DNA from: Cryptobacterium sp. CAG:338 | Lineage (GTDB): Bacteria > Actinomycetota > Coriobacteriia > Coriobacteriales > Eggerthellaceae | NCBI GenBank assembly: GCA_000435475.1 | Contig: FR896052.1 | Span: 28,731 to 36,403 of the forward strand | Reading direction: 5' to 3' | DNA length: 7,673 nt | Shown here: piece by piece, positions 5,535-7,673 of the stretch | Layout: each line of letters starts with the position of its first letter | Numbering within the stretch: the stretch's first letter is position 1 | Made by a program: the position numbers and the translations under genes | The notes under the pieces: generated by a model | The model's database searches: none | Told to the model about the DNA's origin: nothing | Seen by the model: the letters and a program-made list of their open reading frames with translations, nothing else

Positions 5535-5565
5535 AGGGTAACACGTTCATGTGGGGAGAGGTCAA
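5535..5565 (-). promoter_or_regulatory. Weak candidate promoter for the zinc-ribbon gene
   Basis: On the minus strand TTGACC (5565-5560) resembles a -35, with TACCCT (5540-5535) as a poor -10 at 19-bp spacing. The -35 overlaps a short dyad, GGAGA (5555-5559) and TCTCC (5567-5571). The leader to the ATG at 5475 would be ~55 nt. Confidence 0.3.
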
Positions 5566-5644
5566 TTCTCCTTCATTCGATTCAACACGATATTCAATTT
5601 TCAGAATCAATGTATTTCGGGAAACGATACTTTTGGCTCGAAAT

Positions 5645-5685
5645 CAAAAAGAAGAACCAAAATCTCTTTAGGGGATTTTGGTTCT
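5645..5685 (-). terminator. Intrinsic terminator of murB
   Basis: The stem 5653-5666 with 5672-5685 has 14 pairs including one G-T wobble, around a 5-nt loop. Reading leftward it is followed by TCTTTTTG. It lies ~80 bp past the murB stop and is the strongest terminator in the window. Confidence 0.9.
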
Positions 5686-5763
5686 CGAAAGGTTATGTGA
5701 TGTAAATTTTTACAACTCTTGAAGGGTTATATGTCATGAACCCGGATGGTCAAAAGACGTCGA

Positions 5764-6675
5764 CTAAAAGCCCCACATCTTTACTTCGGTTTCGAGCTCT
5801 ACATCAAAGTGATCTTTCACGGTTTTTTGAACATCACGAATGACTTGCAGCACATCTTGGGCTGTAGCATTTCCGGTATTTACAACAAAACCTGCATGTT
5901 TAAGGGAAACTTGGGCGCCGCCGACGGTATGCCCCTGCATGCCAGAATCCTGAATAAGCTTGCCAGCGAAATACCCGACAGGACGCTTAAAGGTGCTTCC
6001 CGCACTTGCCATTTCAAGAGGCTGTTTGGAAGCGCGGCGTTCAGCCAAATCGTCCATACGTGCCTGGATAGCGTTTGTATCATCAGGGTGCAACACAAGT
6101 TCAACACTGAGAACGATAAGACCCTCATCACCCATCATTGAGTGGCGATAGCTCCAATCTGCTTCCTTTGCTTCAAGTGTTTTTACTGATCCGTCAGGGT
6201 AGAGACAGGTTACCGAACGTGCAACGTCTTTAAATTCTCCCTCATAAGCGCCCGCATTCATAATGGCAGCACCACCGATAGATCCCGGAATGCCGCTTGC
6301 GAATTCATAGCCCGCTAAACCAGCAGCACATGCCGCCTTGGCAACAGCCTCGTTAGTAGCACCAGCTTGCGCAATAATTGTGCTTCCCTCAATAGTGATG
6401 TCAGAGAGGGCGTCACCAATTTCGATTACAACTCCTCGAAGGCCTTCATCGGATATAAGCAGGTCACTTCCGCAGCCAATAACCCACCAAGGCATGGATG
6501 CTTTCTTTGCTGCCTCAATTGCTCCATGTATTTCTTCGGCGTTCTGAGGACGAACCAAGTAATCTGCTGGTCCACCAACATTGAAGGTGGTGTGTTTTGC
6601 CATCGGTTCGTCGCAGAGAATAGCATGGGTGTCAAAGATATGTTTCAATTCCTGGAAAAGAATTTCAGTACTCAT
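5764..6675 (-). CDS. murB: UDP-N-acetylenolpyruvoylglucosamine reductase, type II
   Basis: MurB is the cytoplasmic FAD enzyme that uses NADPH to reduce UDP-GlcNAc-enolpyruvate to UDP-MurNAc, the second committed step of peptidoglycan synthesis. The 303-residue length is typical. FAD-binding motifs include TFNVGGPADY (30-39), IGCGSDLLI (66-74), GIPGSIGGA (128-136) and NAGAYEGE (140-147). The active-site segment SYRHS holds Tyr176 and Arg177, AGSTFKRP (225-232) carries the proton-donor Ser227, and the C-terminal ELETEVKMWGF supplies the conserved Glu (probably 297). GKLIQDSGMQG at 238-248 is also diagnostic. The absence of the extra Tyr loop of the E. coli enzyme places it in type II. IGCGSDLLI differs from the commoner GNGSNLLV form but keeps the fold-critical glycine. 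The ATG at 6675 has AAAGGA 8 nt upstream. It is not next to other mur genes here and ends in its own terminator. Confidence 0.98.
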   Translation of the reverse strand: MSTEILFQELKHIFDTHAILCDEPMAKHTTFNVGGPADYLVRPQNAEEIHGAIEAAKKASMPWWVIGCGSDLLISDEGLRGVVIEIGDALSDITIEGSTIIAQAGATNEAVAKAACAAGLAGYEFASGIPGSIGGAAIMNAGAYEGEFKDVARSVTCLYPDGSVKTLEAKEADWSYRHSMMGDEGLIVLSVELVLHPDDTNAIQARMDDLAERRASKQPLEMASAGSTFKRPVGYFAGKLIQDSGMQGHTVGGAQVSLKHAGFVVNTGNATAQDVLQVIRDVQKTVKDHFDVELETEVKMWGF

Positions 6676-6752
6676 AGAGATAGTCCTTTAATAGGTCGAT
6701 AGATTGGTTGTAAGTGTAACGTACCATTAAATAACTTGCGCGTGAGGCATAG

Positions 6753-6764
6753 CGCGTTAACGCG
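6753..6764. repeat. Perfect 12-bp palindrome CGCGTTAACGCG
   Basis: CGCGTTAACGCG is fully self-complementary with no spacer and is flanked by further GCGCG-rich bases (~6738-6756). It lies ~80 bp upstream of murB and ~190 bp upstream of the permease gene. Its length and position fit a binding site for a dimeric regulator, although nothing identifies one. Confidence 0.5.
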
Positions 6765-6840
6765 ATGTTTATTTATAAAACGACACTTTTTAATAGGATG
6801 GCGAGAAAGATTAATTTTCGCATGATGATTTGTTAGTTTT

Positions 6841-6871
6841 CGTCAGAAAAATGGAGTAGCATACACTGACG
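6841..6871. promoter_or_regulatory. CGTCAG/CTGACG inverted repeat upstream of the permease gene
   Basis: CGTCAG (6841-6846) and CTGACG (6866-6871) are perfect inverted copies with a 19-bp gap. They frame the possible -10 TACACT (6862-6867). The arrangement resembles an operator overlapping a promoter, ~85 bp before the permease ATG. Confidence 0.4.
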
Positions 6872-6956
6872 GTTATACAAATAAGGTAATACCACCAAGA
6901 AGACGCGCGCAGGCTTTGGATCTTACTAACAAAACAGGGAAGGATAGAGGGGCAGT

Positions 6957-7670
6957 ATGGAGAAGTATCTATTTTGGGGAGCGTTCTTCTTTGCGTACCT
7001 TATTAATGGTATTACGGGTTTTGCGGGGAACATTTTCGCTATGCCTGTTGGCATGTCTACCATTGGACATGAAACCTCTATTGCGGTACTCAACTGCACC
7101 GGCCTTCTTGCAAGCATCATGATCGCCGCCACCAGTTTTAAACATATCGTGTGGCGCGAAGTAGTGAAAATGTGCTCCATTATGTTGGTCTTTATGTGCG
7201 TGGGCGCCTGGATTAATACGATTGCACCTCTTGATTTTCTTCAGAAAATATATGGTGTTGCGATTTTGGTAATTGCAGCGCGAGGTCTATTTTTTAATAA
7301 AAAGAACAAGCTTCTTCCCGAATGGCTGCTGATAGTTATCGTGGCCATTGCAGGCATCATTCAAGGTATGTTTGTATCCGGCGGATCATTCTTGGCAATC
7401 TATGCTCTCCAAAAGCTAAAGACCAAAGAAGAATTTCGTGCCACCACCACAACAGTGTGGACTATTTTAAATGGAACTTACGGTGCCTACGGAATTATCC
7501 AAGGTGATCTTTCGGGTGATGGGTGGCTTATTCTGCTGGTTTGCATCCCTCTGCTTATTTTGGCTACTTGGCTTGGGGGACGTATTCAAAAGCGCTTCAG
7601 TCAAGAGCAATTCATCAAAGCAAGCTATATTCTGCTCATCGTTGTTGCAGTGGTGCTTCTCCTGAAATAG
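6957..7670 (+). CDS. TauE/SafE (TSUP) family membrane permease
   Basis: TSUP proteins are inner-membrane permeases, several of which export sulfite, sulfoacetate or related organosulfur anions; others have unknown substrates. The 237-residue product is almost wholly hydrophobic, with about eight membrane segments (roughly 4-28, 42-60, 72-90, 96-113, 122-140, 164-183, 189-207 and 218-236). The family's internal duplication shows as two glycine-rich re-entrant-like motifs, GITGFAGNIFAMP (18-30) and GMFVSGGSFLAIY (137-149). The ATG at 6957 has GAGGGG 4 nt upstream and an AGGA further back. It is divergent from murB, and no sulfur-metabolism gene is adjacent, so the substrate is not assigned. The TAG stop is followed immediately by TAA in frame. 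Its downstream neighbours are outside the window. Family confidence is high; the sulfite-export role is only by family. Confidence 0.92.
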   Translation: MEKYLFWGAFFFAYLINGITGFAGNIFAMPVGMSTIGHETSIAVLNCTGLLASIMIAATSFKHIVWREVVKMCSIMLVFMCVGAWINTIAPLDFLQKIYGVAILVIAARGLFFNKKNKLLPEWLLIVIVAIAGIIQGMFVSGGSFLAIYALQKLKTKEEFRATTTTVWTILNGTYGAYGIIQGDLSGDGWLILLVCIPLLILATWLGGRIQKRFSQEQFIKASYILLIVVAVVLLLK

Positions 7671-7673
7671 TAA

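Larger units (their letters stand above)
6676..6956. promoter_or_regulatory. Divergent intergenic region of murB and the TSUP permease
   Basis: This 281-bp spacer must hold promoters for both divergent genes. No pair of hexamers is convincing for either direction: TACACT at 6862-6867 is a possible rightward -10 but has a poor -35. A perfect 12-bp palindrome (6753-6764) and an inverted repeat (6841-6871) are the notable structures. No ORF of interest is seen. Confidence 0.55.

Noticed and set aside
5520..5705. 61-residue plus-strand ORF between the zinc-ribbon gene and murB
   Set aside because: It runs through the murB terminator hairpin and has no recognisable domain.

Overview
The window looks like a bacterial chromosome segment, most likely from an actinobacterium of class Coriobacteriia (Eggerthellales/Coriobacteriales). 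This rests on moderate G+C content, GTG starts beside ATG starts, the style of the FabH, MurB and M20 proteins, and a COG2865-type ATP-binding regulator of a kind common in that group. The assignment is an inference from protein style; no 16S or marker gene is present.

Layout. Bases 1-708 (+) hold the 3' part of a COG2865/HATPase_c_4 regulator that enters from outside the window. Bases 709-1279 have no credible gene but are rich in structure: a TATGGACA repeat cluster, a perfect 14-bp-arm palindrome built from GAGAGTTTA, a symmetric four-site CACTAAAG arrangement, and a 13-pair hairpin. Then come fabH (1280-2380, +), whose stop codon lies in a degenerate ~22-bp tandem repeat, and an M20D amidohydrolase (2546-4063, +) with a ~105-residue low-complexity insertion built partly from 10-residue repeats. 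A bidirectional hairpin terminator at ~4119-4144 separates these from three leftward genes: an SDR oxidoreductase (4211-4969, -), a small zinc-ribbon membrane protein (5125-5475, -) and murB (5764-6675, -). Strong minus-strand terminators follow the zinc-ribbon gene and murB. A 281-bp divergent spacer with two dyad symmetries leads to a TauE/SafE-type (TSUP) membrane permease (6957-7670, +) that ends in a double stop.

How the genes work together. They do not form one pathway. FabH starts fatty-acid synthesis and MurB makes UDP-MurNAc for peptidoglycan, both housekeeping. The amidohydrolase, SDR and TSUP permease look like separate metabolic or transport functions whose substrates cannot be read from the sequence. 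Terminators and spacers suggest that most genes are single transcription units. I see no defence island, CRISPR array, transposase, tRNA or rRNA. No clearly new multi-gene system is present. The best candidates for undescribed biology are the operator-like repeat clusters after the COG2865 regulator, the repeat-built insertion in the amidohydrolase, the tandem repeat seeded by the end of fabH, and the zinc-ribbon/transmembrane-hairpin protein.
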